Shown: in pieces, positions 37,144 through 45,753 of the stretch
Layout of the letters: each line of letters opens with the position of its first letter
Position numbering within the stretch: the stretch's first letter is position 1
NCBI RefSeq assembly: GCF_001428385.1
Contig: NZ_LMSK01000001.1
Location: 1,355-65,354 of the forward strand
Source: Rhodanobacter sp. Soil772
Lineage (GTDB): Bacteria; Pseudomonadota; Gammaproteobacteria; Xanthomonadales; Rhodanobacteraceae
Reading direction: 5' to 3'
DNA: 64,000 nt
Notes under the pieces: generated by a model
Told to the model about the DNA's origin: nothing
Databases searched by the model: none
Seen by the model: only the letters and a program-made list of their open reading frames with translations
Made by a program: the position numbers and the translations under genes

Positions 37144-37430
37144 GCGGCGGGTTCCCTGTGCAAGGCGCGGCGCACGGCTACCGCGACGGCTTCCGGCGAA
37201 AGACCATACATCATCACGTCGGCGGCGAGGGCGTCGCGCACGCTGGCGGCGAGCGCGGCTTCGTCGGCGTGTTCCGATTGACCCTCCAGCGCGCGGTTGA
37301 TCGTGTCCAGCGCGCTGTCCGGTTCCAGGAAAAAATCGCCGCTCAGCTGCACGCCGGCAAGCCGGCCGTCGCGCACGGTGAGGTCGATCACCACCAGCTT
37401 GCCGCCGGGCATCTTGTATTCGCCGTGCAT
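37140..37430 (-). CDS. LplB-like accessory domain of split lipoate ligase
   Basis: A 96-residue protein. MHGEYKMPGGKLVVIDLTVRDGRLAGVQLSGDFFLEP matches the opening of the LplA C-terminal/LplB domain, which is needed for lipoate adenylation. The start is taken at 37430 because AGGGA lies at a usable distance. An ATG at 37451 has no ribosome site, but a TATAAT sequence sits directly upstream (37458-37463), so a leaderless start there is possible. It overlaps lplA by four bases; the two subunits probably form one enzyme. Confidence 0.8.
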   Translation of the reverse strand: MHGEYKMPGGKLVVIDLTVRDGRLAGVQLSGDFFLEPDSALDTINRALEGQSEHADEAALAASVRDALAADVMMYGLSPEAVAVAVRRALHREPAA

Positions 37431-37470
37431 CGAAAGCGTCCCTGGCACCATGCGGCGATTATACCTTCGG

Positions 37471-37902
37471 TCAGTGGCCGCCACGGCCGTGGAAGTGATC
37501 GCTGCCGGCGCCGACCGAGATGCTGACGCCGCCGGTGGGGTGGTCGCAGCTGCCGAACGCCTTGGTGAGGTTGACCGTGCCGGTCTGGTAGCTGCCGCCG
37601 AAATGGTTGCCGCTGACCACGCCCATGCCGACGCTGCCGTGCAGCTGGGGCTGGTTGTAGCTGTAGTCGTCGCAGTCGGTGCCCGTCGCGGCGGCAGTGG
37701 TGTCGTTGTTGCCCATGCGCCCGCTGGTGTCGCCGTAGTACACGCCGGGCGCGTTGCGGGCCGGCGTGGCGGCGGTGGAACTCGGAGCAGGCAGGTCGCT
37801 GGGCGGCAGTTTCAGGTTCAGCGGCTTGTCGGCGCTCTGCGCCCACGCCGGCGCGGTCAGCAAGGTGACCAGCAGGGCGGGAAGGAACCGTGGCATGTTC
37901 AT
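37471..37902 (-). CDS. Small exported protein, unknown
   Basis: A 143-residue protein with a signal peptide (cleavage near AWA-QSAD), a Pro/Ala-rich linker, and a Gly/Ser/Tyr-rich C-terminal half containing two Cys (GTDCDDYSYNQP, FGSCDHPTGG) and a His/Gly tail. The ending alternates like a short beta sheet (SVGMGVVSGNHFGGSY). No family recognised. It lies between parC and lplB with its own upstream gap. Confidence 0.6.
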   Translation of the reverse strand: MNMPRFLPALLVTLLTAPAWAQSADKPLNLKLPPSDLPAPSSTAATPARNAPGVYYGDTSGRMGNNDTTAAATGTDCDDYSYNQPQLHGSVGMGVVSGNHFGGSYQTGTVNLTKAFGSCDHPTGGVSISVGAGSDHFHGRGGH

Positions 37903-38002
37903 GCGTACTCCAAGGTTGTCACGTGTTCAACGCGCGATGCCGCGTTGGCGTGCACATCCCTGTTGGAAAGGCCGGACGTCGACAAGTTCCTGTGGCTGTT
38001 GT

Positions 38003-40243
38003 TCAACCGCTGGTCTCGATCCGCTCGACCCGGCGCAGGCCGCGCGGCAGCAGGCCGCCGCGGGTGGCGCGGTTGCCGCCGTACTCGACGAGGTCGGCCC
38101 AGCGCAGGGTGAGCTTGCGCTGGCCGGCGTACAGGGTGACCTCACCCTTGCCTTCGCTGACCACGGCCACGCCGGCCACGCGTTCGTCGCCGCTGACGAG
38201 TTTCGCCTTCGGCACCTCGATCAGCTTGTTGCCCTTGCCCTTGTCCAGCTCGGGCAGCTCGGCCACCGAGAACATCAGCAAGTGCCCTTCGGTGGTGACC
38301 ACCACGATGCGGTCGCGCGCCGGGTCGGCACTGGTCTGCGGCGCCAGCACCTTGGCCTTGTCGCTGAGGCTGATGATCTGCTTGCCGGCCTTGTTGCGGC
38401 CGGTGAGCGATTCGAAGCGGGTGACGAAGCCGTAGCCGAAGTCGGTGGCGAGGATCAGCCGGGTGTCGTTGTCGCCGGCGACCACCGCGTCAAAGCTGGC
38501 GCCCGCGGCCGGGCTGAAGCGGCCGGTCAGCGGTTCGCCGTTGCCGCGTGCCGAAGGCAGGGTGTGCGCCAGCGTGGAGTAGGCGCGGCCGGTGGAGTCG
38601 ATGAACGCAACCTGTTGCGTGGTGCGTGCCTTCACCGCGGCGAGCAGGCCGTCGCCTTCGCGGTAGTTCAGTGCCTCGGCGTCGACGTCGTGGCCCTTGG
38701 CCGCGCGCGCCCAGCCCTTCTGCGAGAGCACCACGGTGACCGGCTCGCTGGCCACCAGCGCGCTCTCGTCCAGCGCATGCGCCACCTCGCGCTCGACCAG
38801 CGGCGAGCGGCGCTCGTCGCCGAATTTCGCCGCATCGGCGCGCAGTTCGTCCTTGATCAGGCTCTTCAGCTTGGCCGGCGATTTCAGCAGCACGTTGATG
38901 CGCGCGCGCTCCTCTTCGAGCTGGTCGCGCTCGGCGTTGATCTTCATCTCCTCCAGTCGGGCCAGCTGGCGCAGGCGGGTTTCGAGGATGTAGTCGGTCT
39001 GTTCCTCGCTGAGCTTGAAGCGTGCCATCAGCACGGGCTTGGGCTCGTCCTCGCTGCGCACGATGCGGATGACTTCGTCGAGGTTGAGGTAGGCGGTGTG
39101 CAGGCCTTCGAGCAGATGCAGGCGGCGGTCGACCTTGGCCAGGCGATGTTCCAGGCGCCGGGTGACGGTGCTGGTGCGGAAGCTCAGCCACTCGCCGAGG
39201 ATGCGTTTGAGATCCTTCACCTGCGGTCGGCCGTCGAGGCCGATCATGTTGAGGTTGACGCGGAAGCTCTTCTCCATGTCCGTCGTGGCGAACAGGTGCT
39301 GCATGGTCTCGTCGGCATCGACGCGGTTCGAGCGCGGCACGATCACCAGCCGGATCGGATTCTCGTGGTCGGACTCATCGCGCAGGTCCTCGATCATCGG
39401 CAGCTTCTTCGCGCGCATCTGCGCGGCGATCTGCTCGAGGATCTTCGACGGGCTGACCTGGTGCGGCAGCGCGGTGATCACGATGTTGCCTTCCTCGCGC
39501 TGGTACACCGCGCGGGCACGCACCGAACCGCCGCCGGCCTGGTAGATCGCCAGCAGGTCGGCGCGCGGGGTGATGATCTCCGCCTCGGTCGGGTAGTCCG
39601 GCCCGCGCACGTGCTCGCACAGGTCGGCGACGGTGGCGTCCGGATCGTCCAGCAAGCGGATGCATGCGGTGGCCAGCTCGCGCAGGTTGTGCGGCGGGAT
39701 GTCGGTGGCCATGCCCACGGCGATGCCCATCGAACCGTTCAGCAGCACGTGCGGCACGCGCGCCGGCAGCCAGCTCGGCTCGTCCATGGTGCCGTCGAAG
39801 TTCGGTACCCAGTCCACCGTGCCCTGGGCCAGCTCGCCCAGCAGCGCCTCGGCGATCGGGCTGAGCTTGGATTCGGTGTAGCGCATCGCGGCGAAGCTCT
39901 TCGGGTCGTCCGGCGAACCGAAGTTGCCCTGGCCGTCGACCAGCGGGTAGCGGTACGAGAACGGCTGCGCCATCAGTACCATCGCCTCGTAGCACGACGA
40001 ATCGCCGTGCGGATGGAATTTGCCGATCACGTCGCCGATGGTGCGTGCGGACTTTTTCGGCTTCGCGGTGGCCGCCAGGCCCAGCTCGCTCATCGCGTAG
40101 ATGATGCGCCGCTGCACCGGCTTCAGGCCGTCGCCCACAAACGGCAGCGCGCGGTCCAGCACCACGTACATCGAATAGTCGAGATAGGCCCGCTCGGCGT
40201 ATTCCTTCAGCGGGATCTGTTCGTAATTGGCTTGCAGGTTCAT
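38003..40243 (-). CDS. parC: DNA topoisomerase IV subunit A
   Basis: A 746-residue type II topoisomerase subunit that decatenates chromosomes with ParE. The catalytic Tyr is in [11 protein letters not shown] and the quinolone-determining region reads [21 protein letters not shown], with the Ser and Glu matching E. coli Ser80 and Glu84, so no resistance substitution is seen. The C-terminal pinwheel is short, as usual for ParC. The ATG at 40243 begins [16 protein letters not shown]; the longer frame has no homology. Confidence 0.96.
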   Translation of the reverse strand: MNLQANYEQIPLKEYAERAYLDYSMYVVLDRALPFVGDGLKPVQRRIIYAMSELGLAATAKPKKSARTIGDVIGKFHPHGDSSCYEAMVLMAQPFSYRYPLVDGQGNFGSPDDPKSFAAMRYTESKLSPIAEALLGELAQGTVDWVPNFDGTMDEPSWLPARVPHVLLNGSMGIAVGMATDIPPHNLRELATACIRLLDDPDATVADLCEHVRGPDYPTEAEIITPRADLLAIYQAGGGSVRARAVYQREEGNIVITALPHQVSPSKILEQIAAQMRAKKLPMIEDLRDESDHENPIRLVIVPRSNRVDADETMQHLFATTDMEKSFRVNLNMIGLDGRPQVKDLKRILGEWLSFRTSTVTRRLEHRLAKVDRRLHLLEGLHTAYLNLDEVIRIVRSEDEPKPVLMARFKLSEEQTDYILETRLRQLARLEEMKINAERDQLEEERARINVLLKSPAKLKSLIKDELRADAAKFGDERRSPLVEREVAHALDESALVASEPVTVVLSQKGWARAAKGHDVDAEALNYREGDGLLAAVKARTTQQVAFIDSTGRAYSTLAHTLPSARGNGEPLTGRFSPAAGASFDAVVAGDNDTRLILATDFGYGFVTRFESLTGRNKAGKQIISLSDKAKVLAPQTSADPARDRIVVVTTEGHLLMFSVAELPELDKGKGNKLIEVPKAKLVSGDERVAGVAVVSEGKGEVTLYAGQRKLTLRWADLVEYGGNRATRGGLLPRGLRRVERIETSG

Positions 40244-40361
40244 GCGGTGATGTCTGATGAGTAGCGCGCAGTGCGCGGATAACCGGTCGATGGTGCCAGA
40301 ACGCGCCGGCCCGGGACAGCTTGCGGGAGCGCGGCTGTTGTGCCGCAACGGTTGCCGGGGT

Positions 40362-40841
40362 TCACCGGGTTTTGCCCTTGGGCGCGGGCAACGGCGGCGC
40401 GCGCAGCGGGACCGGCGTGGATTGCACGATCGAGGTCGTGGTCTGGCCGTAGCGCAGGAAGCGGTCGAGGATCAGGTCGAGGTTTTCCAGCGCATCCAGG
40501 TGCACTTTCATGATGAAGCAGTCTTCGCCGGTGACACGATGGCACTCCACGACTTGCGGCATCTTCTGCGCGAGTTCGGCGATCTTCGGCAACTGCCCGG
40601 GTACCGGGCGCACGCGCACATACGCCGTGATCGGCCAGCCCAGCGCCTTCGGATCCAGATCAAGCCGGTAGCCGCGGATCACGCCGGCTTCTTCCAGCCG
40701 GCTCAGGCGTTCTTTCACCGCCGGTGCCGACATCCCGACGCAGGCGGCCAGCTTGGTGACGGGCTGGCGCGGATCCTCCTGCAGCGCCTGCAGCAGCGCG
40801 ACGTTGCGGGGGTCGGACAGGAGATTTGAAATCTGAGGCAT
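40362..40841 (-). CDS. Lrp/AsnC-family transcription regulator
   Basis: A 159-residue regulator. The N-terminal winged helix ([46 protein letters not shown]) and C-terminal RAM ligand domain ([30 protein letters not shown]) are both complete. Such proteins sense amino acids. It is divergent from an EamA-type exporter 93 bp away, the usual arrangement for an Lrp-type activator of amino-acid export; its operator should be in that AT-richer gap. Confidence 0.9.
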   Translation of the reverse strand: MPQISNLLSDPRNVALLQALQEDPRQPVTKLAACVGMSAPAVKERLSRLEEAGVIRGYRLDLDPKALGWPITAYVRVRPVPGQLPKIAELAQKMPQVVECHRVTGEDCFIMKVHLDALENLDLILDRFLRYGQTTTSIVQSTPVPLRAPPLPAPKGKTR

Positions 40842-40934
40842 CTTGGTTATTCAACCTGCAAGAAGCGAAATATTGACCGCTGAATCCTTTCTTTCGGCAT
40901 GGATCATGCGCCGATACTTTGTAAAAGTGGAGCC

Positions 40935-41834
40935 ATGAATGACGCGCACGATACCCCGACCTTGCGCCGGCCGGTGCCGACCCTGGCCGCGCTTGGCGAC
41001 CGGCTGCCGCCGCACCTGTACTTCATCGTCAGCGCGGTCTTTCATTACCTCGGCCCGGCCTTCGCCGTCTTGCTGTTTGCCCGCGTCGAGCCGCTCGGCG
41101 TCGCCTGGCTGCGGATCGCCAGCGCCGCGTTGATCTTCGCCGTGTGGCGAAGGCCGTGGCGCTATTTCCTGCAGCAGGATGTCGCGGCGCGATGGAACAT
41201 CGTGGGGCTGGGCGTCGTGCTCGGCTGCATGAACCTCTGTTTCTATCTGGCGATCGATCGCCTGCCGCTCGGCACGGTGGGCGCGATGGAATTCCTTGGT
41301 CCGATCGCGCTTGCCCTGGCCGGTACGCGCACCCGACGCAATGTGGTGGCGCTGGCCGTTGCGGTCGCCGGTGTGTGGATGCTGACCCACGTGCGCATCG
41401 TCGGCGAGGCGACGGGTTTTGTCTTCGCCTTCGCCAACTGCGCGCTGTTCATGCTGTATATCGTGCTCGGACATCGTGCCGCGAAGGATGGCGGCGGCGA
41501 GGGTATCGACCGTCTCGCCGCGGCGATGCTGGTGGCCTTGCTGCTGGTCATGCCGTTTGGCCTGCGCGACGCGGCGACGGCACTGGTCAGCCCCGGGCTG
41601 CTCGCGGCCGGTATCGGCATCGGCATTTCGTCGTCGGTGATCCCCTATGTCTGCGACCAGCTCGCGATGGCGCGACTGCCGCGCGCCACGTTCGCGCTGC
41701 TGCTTGCGCTGTTACCGGCCACGGCGAGCGTGATCGGTATCGTGGTGCTGCATCAGATACCGGGTTCGCTTGAGATGACCGGCATCGCGCTGGTCATCGT
41801 TGGAGTCAACCTGCATCGGGTGAGCAACCGGTGA
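40935..41834 (+). CDS. EamA/RhtA-family transporter
   Basis: A 299-residue membrane protein with ten hydrophobic helices forming two EamA repeats. GPAFAVLLFARVEPLGVAWLRI and LPLGTVGAMEFLGPIALALAG match the RhtA (threonine/homoserine exporter) branch. The ATG at 40935 follows GGAG. Paired with the divergent Lrp-type regulator, which suggests amino-acid efflux; the substrate is not determined. Confidence 0.88.
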   Translation: MNDAHDTPTLRRPVPTLAALGDRLPPHLYFIVSAVFHYLGPAFAVLLFARVEPLGVAWLRIASAALIFAVWRRPWRYFLQQDVAARWNIVGLGVVLGCMNLCFYLAIDRLPLGTVGAMEFLGPIALALAGTRTRRNVVALAVAVAGVWMLTHVRIVGEATGFVFAFANCALFMLYIVLGHRAAKDGGGEGIDRLAAAMLVALLLVMPFGLRDAATALVSPGLLAAGIGIGISSSVIPYVCDQLAMARLPRATFALLLALLPATASVIGIVVLHQIPGSLEMTGIALVIVGVNLHRVSNR

Positions 41835-41885
41835 GCGCAGGCGATCGCTTTTCGTTCCGTCGACATCCCCACGGGAGTGCACCTC

Positions 41886-42872
41886 ATGAACTACATCAAT
41901 CTCGGCAAATCCGGCCTCAAGGTCTCGCGCATCTGCCTGGGCTGCATGAGTTATTCGGTGACACCTACCGACGAGAGGCCATGGACGCTGGACGAGGAGC
42001 ACGGCCGGCCGTTCATCCGCCGCGCGCTGGAACTGGGCATCAATTATTTCGACACGGCGAACATGTATTCGGGCGGCGGCAGCGAGCTGGTGCTGGGGCG
42101 CGCATTGCGCGATTTCGCCCGGCGCGAGGAGGTGGTGATCGCCACCAAGGTGTTCTATCCGATGCGCGGCGATGCGAATGGCGGCGGCCTGTCGCGCAAG
42201 GCGATCATGACCGAGATCGACGCCAGCCTGCGTCGCCTCGGCACCGACTACGTGGACCTCTACCAGATCCATCGCTGGGACGACGCCACGCCGATCGAGG
42301 AAACGCTGGAGGCGCTACACGACGTGGTGAAGGCGGGCAAGGCGCGCTATCTCGGCGCCTCGTCGATGTCGGCGTGGCAGTTCGCCAAAGCACTGTACAC
42401 CGCCGACCTGCACGGCTGGACGCGTTTCGTGTCGATGCAGCCGCACTACAACCTGCTGTACCGCGAGGAGGAGCGCGAGATGCTGGCGCTGTGCGCCGAC
42501 CAAGGCATCGGCGTGGTGCCGTGGAGCCCGCTGGCGCGCGGCCGGCTGGCGCGGGCGTGGGAGGACGAACCGAGCACCGTGCGCGGCGGCTCCGATCCGT
42601 GGGGCGATGGCGTGTATGCCGCGAGCAAGGCGGCGGACAAGGCCGTGGTGGATCGCGTCGGCGAGGTCGCCGCGCGGCTCGGCGTGCCGCGTGCGCAGGT
42701 GGCGCTGGCGTGGCTGCTGCAGCAGCCGGTGGTCACCGCGCCGATCGTGGGTGCGACCAAGCCGCATCATCTGGAGGAGGCGGTGGCGGCGTTGTCGGTC
42801 AGCCTGCCGCCGGCGGAGATCGCCGCGCTCGAGGCGCCGTATGCACCGCACGCCGTCGCCGGCATCGACTGA
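41886..42872 (+). CDS. Aldo/keto reductase
   Basis: A 328-residue TIM-barrel NADPH reductase. The tetrad is visible: Asp and Tyr in FDTANMYSGG, Lys in VIATKVFYP and His in YQIHRWDD; GVVPWSPLARGRLAR and IVGATKPHHLEEAV form the cofactor-binding end. It belongs to the YghZ/YajO/Tas-like group acting on small aldehydes or ketones. GGGAG lies eight bases before the ATG at 41886. Its stop codon directly abuts that of the convergent TraB/GumN gene. Confidence 0.9.
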   Translation: MNYINLGKSGLKVSRICLGCMSYSVTPTDERPWTLDEEHGRPFIRRALELGINYFDTANMYSGGGSELVLGRALRDFARREEVVIATKVFYPMRGDANGGGLSRKAIMTEIDASLRRLGTDYVDLYQIHRWDDATPIEETLEALHDVVKAGKARYLGASSMSAWQFAKALYTADLHGWTRFVSMQPHYNLLYREEEREMLALCADQGIGVVPWSPLARGRLARAWEDEPSTVRGGSDPWGDGVYAASKAADKAVVDRVGEVAARLGVPRAQVALAWLLQQPVVTAPIVGATKPHHLEEAVAALSVSLPPAEIAALEAPYAPHAVAGID

Positions 42873-43745
42873 TCAGGGCAGGCGCTCGACCGGGACGCCC
42901 AGCAATTCCAGTCGCGCTTGCACGCTGTCCGGCCCGGCCAGGTGCGCGGCACCGACGGCGATGAAGACGGTGCCCGGCTGCTGCAGCATCGCGGCGATCT
43001 TCGTCGCCCAGACCTGGTTGCGCTGCACCAGCAGCCGTTGGTAGAGCTTCGGCCCGCGCAGACGCATGTCGTCGTTGCCGATGCGGGCGATGGTGTCCAC
43101 GTCGCCGGCCTTCCAGGCGTCGATCAGTTCGGTGAGCTGGAACGCGCCCTTGTCCGCGTCGCGCATGGTCGAGCGCAGCAGGGCCAGCTCGATCGCGCGC
43201 GGCATGTCGGCGAGAAAGCGGATCTGCTGTTCGGCGGTTTCCAGCCCCAGCACCGGCTTGCCGGTGGCGCTCATCTGCGCCTTCAGCTGCTTGTCCACGC
43301 CATGCTCCGGGTCGAGCCCGGCCTTCAGTAGCGGCGTCACCGCCAGCGTCAGCGCGGCCAGCCACGGACGCATCACGTTCAGCGTCTGCATGCCGCCGGG
43401 CACGCCGAGCTTGTTCGCCAGCAGGCTCAGCCGATGCGCCTCCGACGGGCTGAGCTGGCTGGACAGCGGATGCGTCGCATCCATCCCGTGGCGCAGCACC
43501 AGCGCCGCCATGTTCGCCGGGTCGTCGTCGGTGATTTCGATATACAGCGTCCGGCTGTCCGCCATCGCCCGGTCCAGCTCGGGGGTATGCCAACTGGCGT
43601 CGCTCGGCATCAGGTGCACCGTGCCGAACAGGTAGATCGTGGTGTCGGCGTCCTTCACCACCCACAAGGCGGGGTGGGCGATGGCTGCCACGGGCAGCAG
43701 CAGGGCGAGGCAGGCGAACAGGCGCAGGGCGATCGAGGACTTCAT
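42873..43745 (-). CDS. TraB/GumN family protein
   Basis: A 290-residue exported protein. A signal peptide (to about residue 23) precedes the TraB/GumN landmarks: IYLFGTVHLMPSD, EHGVDKQL and the C-terminal VFIAVGAAHLAGPDSV. The conserved His/Glu set suggests a Tiki-like metalloprotease fold; gumN lies near the xanthan cluster in Xanthomonas, but this is not that locus. The ATG at 43745 begins the signal peptide; the frame continues upstream only through the 42-bp repeats. Confidence 0.85.
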   Translation of the reverse strand: MKSSIALRLFACLALLLPVAAIAHPALWVVKDADTTIYLFGTVHLMPSDASWHTPELDRAMADSRTLYIEITDDDPANMAALVLRHGMDATHPLSSQLSPSEAHRLSLLANKLGVPGGMQTLNVMRPWLAALTLAVTPLLKAGLDPEHGVDKQLKAQMSATGKPVLGLETAEQQIRFLADMPRAIELALLRSTMRDADKGAFQLTELIDAWKAGDVDTIARIGNDDMRLRGPKLYQRLLVQRNQVWATKIAAMLQQPGTVFIAVGAAHLAGPDSVQARLELLGVPVERLP

Positions 43746-44103
43746 GCCGCGAGTGTCGCGGCAGGTCGTGGCCAGTTCAATCCCGGCGAGTTGGCGACGG
43801 CGTGGGCCGTCGGCCTGCGGAACCGCCGTGTCGGAGTTGCACAGGTGCCAGTTGACCCCCGGAACCTCGCCGTCGGGGTGGCGCATGTCCCCGTCGATAT
43901 CGGGAACCTCGGCGTCGAGGTGGCGCACGTCCCCGTCGATATCCGGAACCTCGACATCGGGGTTCGGCACGTCCTGGCCGGGTTTCGCTACCGCCTTGCC
44001 GGACGCGGCGCAGCGAGATCGGGCGCGTGGGTGCGGGCCGGTAGCGAGGGCCGCGTCACGCCCCGCGGATGCTCGTGCAGCCGCCGGAGGATTTCGGGGC
44101 CGG
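43746..44103. other. Gene-free stretch containing 42-bp repeats
   Basis: About 358 bp between the TraB/GumN start and the next small gene's stop. It is dominated by the 43819-43986 tandem repeats. No frame here has both a ribosome site and recognisable homology, and no promoter stood out. Confidence 0.5.
43819..43986. repeat. 42-bp tandem repeat, four units
   Basis: Units start with GGAACC at 43819, 43861, 43903 and 43945. Units 2 and 3 are nearly identical (ending TCCCCGTCGATATC), unit 1 is diverged and unit 4 is partial in its second half. Because 42 bp is 14 codons, every frame reads as a 14-residue repeat; none looks convincingly like a protein. Confidence 0.85.
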
Positions 44104-44349
44104 TCAGTCGCCCGAACGCCAACGCGGCGGTTCGCCCTTCAGCCAGCACACGGCCGTCAGGCCGAGGGTAAGCAACACCAGACTGATCGCGAACATGACG
44201 GGGTCGGCCGCTGGCTGCAGGGAACGAAAGACTAGCGCAACACACCCCGCGTAGATGGCGAGGCAAACCCAGCCCTGCCACCGAACCGGCAGACCCCAGC
44301 CCCAGCCGTAGCGCTTGGCGGGAAACCAATACTTGTTCTGGCTATCCAT
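44104..44349 (-). CDS. Small membrane protein, unknown
   Basis: An 81-residue protein with an aromatic N-terminus (KYWFPAKRYGWGWGLPVRWQGW) and two hydrophobic segments, ending KGEPPRWRSGD. AAGGAG precedes the ATG at 44349 at good spacing. It looks like a genuine two-helix inner-membrane protein of no assigned role. Confidence 0.65.
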   Translation of the reverse strand: MDSQNKYWFPAKRYGWGWGLPVRWQGWVCLAIYAGCVALVFRSLQPAADPVMFAISLVLLTLGLTAVCWLKGEPPRWRSGD

Positions 44350-44456
44350 TTCGGCTCCTTGGGAGGATTCGTGGCGTTTGGGTTTGAATGGACCTGATCG
44401 CGTTTTCGCCGCAGAGCGGGAAGGGGGGCGACCAACATGGCGTCGCCCGCACGGGC

Positions 44457-44843
44457 TTACGTCGGGGTTTCGTTGGTCAGCGCAAACGCGCTGGCGCGCG
44501 TCAGATCGAGCGGCCGCACCTCGCACACCAGGCCGTAGGCAAGGCACGGGTTCTCCGCCGCGATGCGCGCCGCTTCCTCCAGGCTGTTCGCGCGAATGAA
44601 CCAGTACCCGCCGACCACTTCCTTGGCCTCGGCAAACGGGCCGTCCGTGGCCGCCTGCCGCGACACCACCTTACCCTCGCGGGCGAGCCGATGCCCGGGC
44701 CCGATCCTGCCCTCGCTCACCAGCCGGTCGTACCACGCATAGAACCGGTCGATCGCGCCCTGGATCTCGTCGCGCGAGGCGTCCTTGTCCCACTGACCGC
44801 GGCAGAGGATGAGGTAGTCGGAGGGTGGGGTTGGCTGGTTCAT
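44457..44843 (-). CDS. YCII/DGPF-domain protein
   Basis: A 128-residue soluble protein of the YCII-related family. The diagnostic DGPFAEAKEVVGGYWF lies at about residues 70-85, with SLEEAARIAAENPC following. The fold is ferredoxin-like; members act in varied small-molecule reactions and many are unassigned. The ATG at 44843 matches the family start; a longer frame to 44906 is not supported. Last host-type gene before the AT-richer cassette region. Confidence 0.85.
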   Translation of the reverse strand: MNQPTPPSDYLILCRGQWDKDASRDEIQGAIDRFYAWYDRLVSEGRIGPGHRLAREGKVVSRQAATDGPFAEAKEVVGGYWFIRANSLEEAARIAAENPCLAYGLVCEVRPLDLTRASAFALTNETPT

Positions 44844-44989
44844 GGGTGGCTTCCGTTGGTGTTGCGTCGCGCCTATATGCGCGACCTCGCAGAAGAGAGG
44901 GGACACATGACCAGCAGTGGCCCGAAAGCTCAGGGCAAAAGCATCATGCGCATGGGGTTGATCGGAAGTCTCTTACGAAACTGTTAGGG

Positions 44990-45691
44990 CTAACGCTTTG
45001 GATGATAGTCAATAGCTGTGGGATCATAGATATCCCGCCTGATGTACTCGGATCCGTTATGCTCTGCCCAGCGCTGCATAAGCCGATCTATGTAACCATC
45101 AGCGAGGTGCTTGAATGTGCGGCAAGCACAAATCACTAGCATTTGGTTCTGGCGATCCCCGCCATTACTGATCTCATGAGACTCGAAGACAAGTAAGCAA
45201 TAATCGATGTGTCGTGACTTCTTGTTCAAGTACTCACAGACCCGGTAAGCGACAACCCCCGGATCGAGGGGCGCAATGCTCTCATTTAAGATGATCAGTA
45301 GCCCGGTGGAGTCAATGCCAAGATGCTGCGAGGTATGCATAATTTGCTCGTTCGCAGATCGACACATCTCCTCGGTGTTTCGCGTGACATCTCTGAGAAT
45401 CTTATGATGGAACCTATCGCTATCGGTTTGATCTTTGAATAGCTGCGTACTCACTATAGTGCCAAAGACAATGATGCCCGAATCTTCCAGGTGCTGATCT
45501 AGCCGACGATCGATCTTCGGTTGCGGGTCGTTCGTAACTGTCTTGACTTCGACAATGACGCTACGTTGATACAGAAGAAAGTCAGCTTTTCTAGTTTTTG
45601 GCGGAAAACAGAATTCTGGGGAATCAAGCCACTCCGAGTCGGGAAGGCTCTTCAAGAATTCTGTAAATCGATGTTCGAGAGAAGCTGGCAC
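44990..45691 (-). CDS. Cassette protein with PD-(D/E)XK-like nuclease motif (GTG start)
   Basis: A 233-residue protein of unknown family. Residues about 35-52 read KADFLLYQRSVIVEVKTV, a D-(x)n-E-x-K arrangement on two strands typical of PD-(D/E)XK nucleases; a preceding acidic region (SEWLDSPEF) could supply further residues. The remainder has no recognised domain. The GTG at 45691 lies six bases after the attC core; no good ribosome site. The stop codon TAG is part of a GCGTTAG sequence adjoining the truncated attC. AT-rich codon use unlike the host genes points to transfer. A nuclease or defence role is inference. Confidence 0.6.
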   Translation of the reverse strand: MPASLEHRFTEFLKSLPDSEWLDSPEFCFPPKTRKADFLLYQRSVIVEVKTVTNDPQPKIDRRLDQHLEDSGIIVFGTIVSTQLFKDQTDSDRFHHKILRDVTRNTEEMCRSANEQIMHTSQHLGIDSTGLLIILNESIAPLDPGVVAYRVCEYLNKKSRHIDYCLLVFESHEISNGGDRQNQMLVICACRTFKHLADGYIDRLMQRWAEHNGSEYIRRDIYDPTAIDYHPKR

Positions 45692-45696
45692 GTTAG

Positions 45697-45753
45697 CCCC
45701 AACGCTGGAGTTAAGTGGCGGCGAAGCCGTCCGCCTCGGACGAGTTGTTAGCG
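45697..45753 (-). repeat. attC recombination site 2
   Basis: On the minus strand it runs from CGCTAAC (45753-45747) to GTTGGGG (45703-45697), with an internal imperfect palindrome around GACGGCTTCGCCGCC and the tract CTTAACTCCAGCGTTGG. The layout and several blocks closely resemble the aadA-type attC of class 1 integron cassettes. It sits between the stop at 45754 and the GTG at 45691. Confidence 0.85.

Noticed and set aside
38003-40243. Quinolone-resistance change in ParC
   Set aside because: The Ser and Glu equivalent to E. coli Ser80 and Glu84 are both present.
40868-40881. TTGACCGCTGAATC in the Lrp/EamA gap as another FNR box
   Set aside because: The second half-site does not match; only one arm fits.
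42873-43970. Upstream extension of the TraB/GumN protein through the 42-bp repeats
   Set aside because: It would place the signal peptide internally; the ATG at 43745 begins a normal signal peptide.
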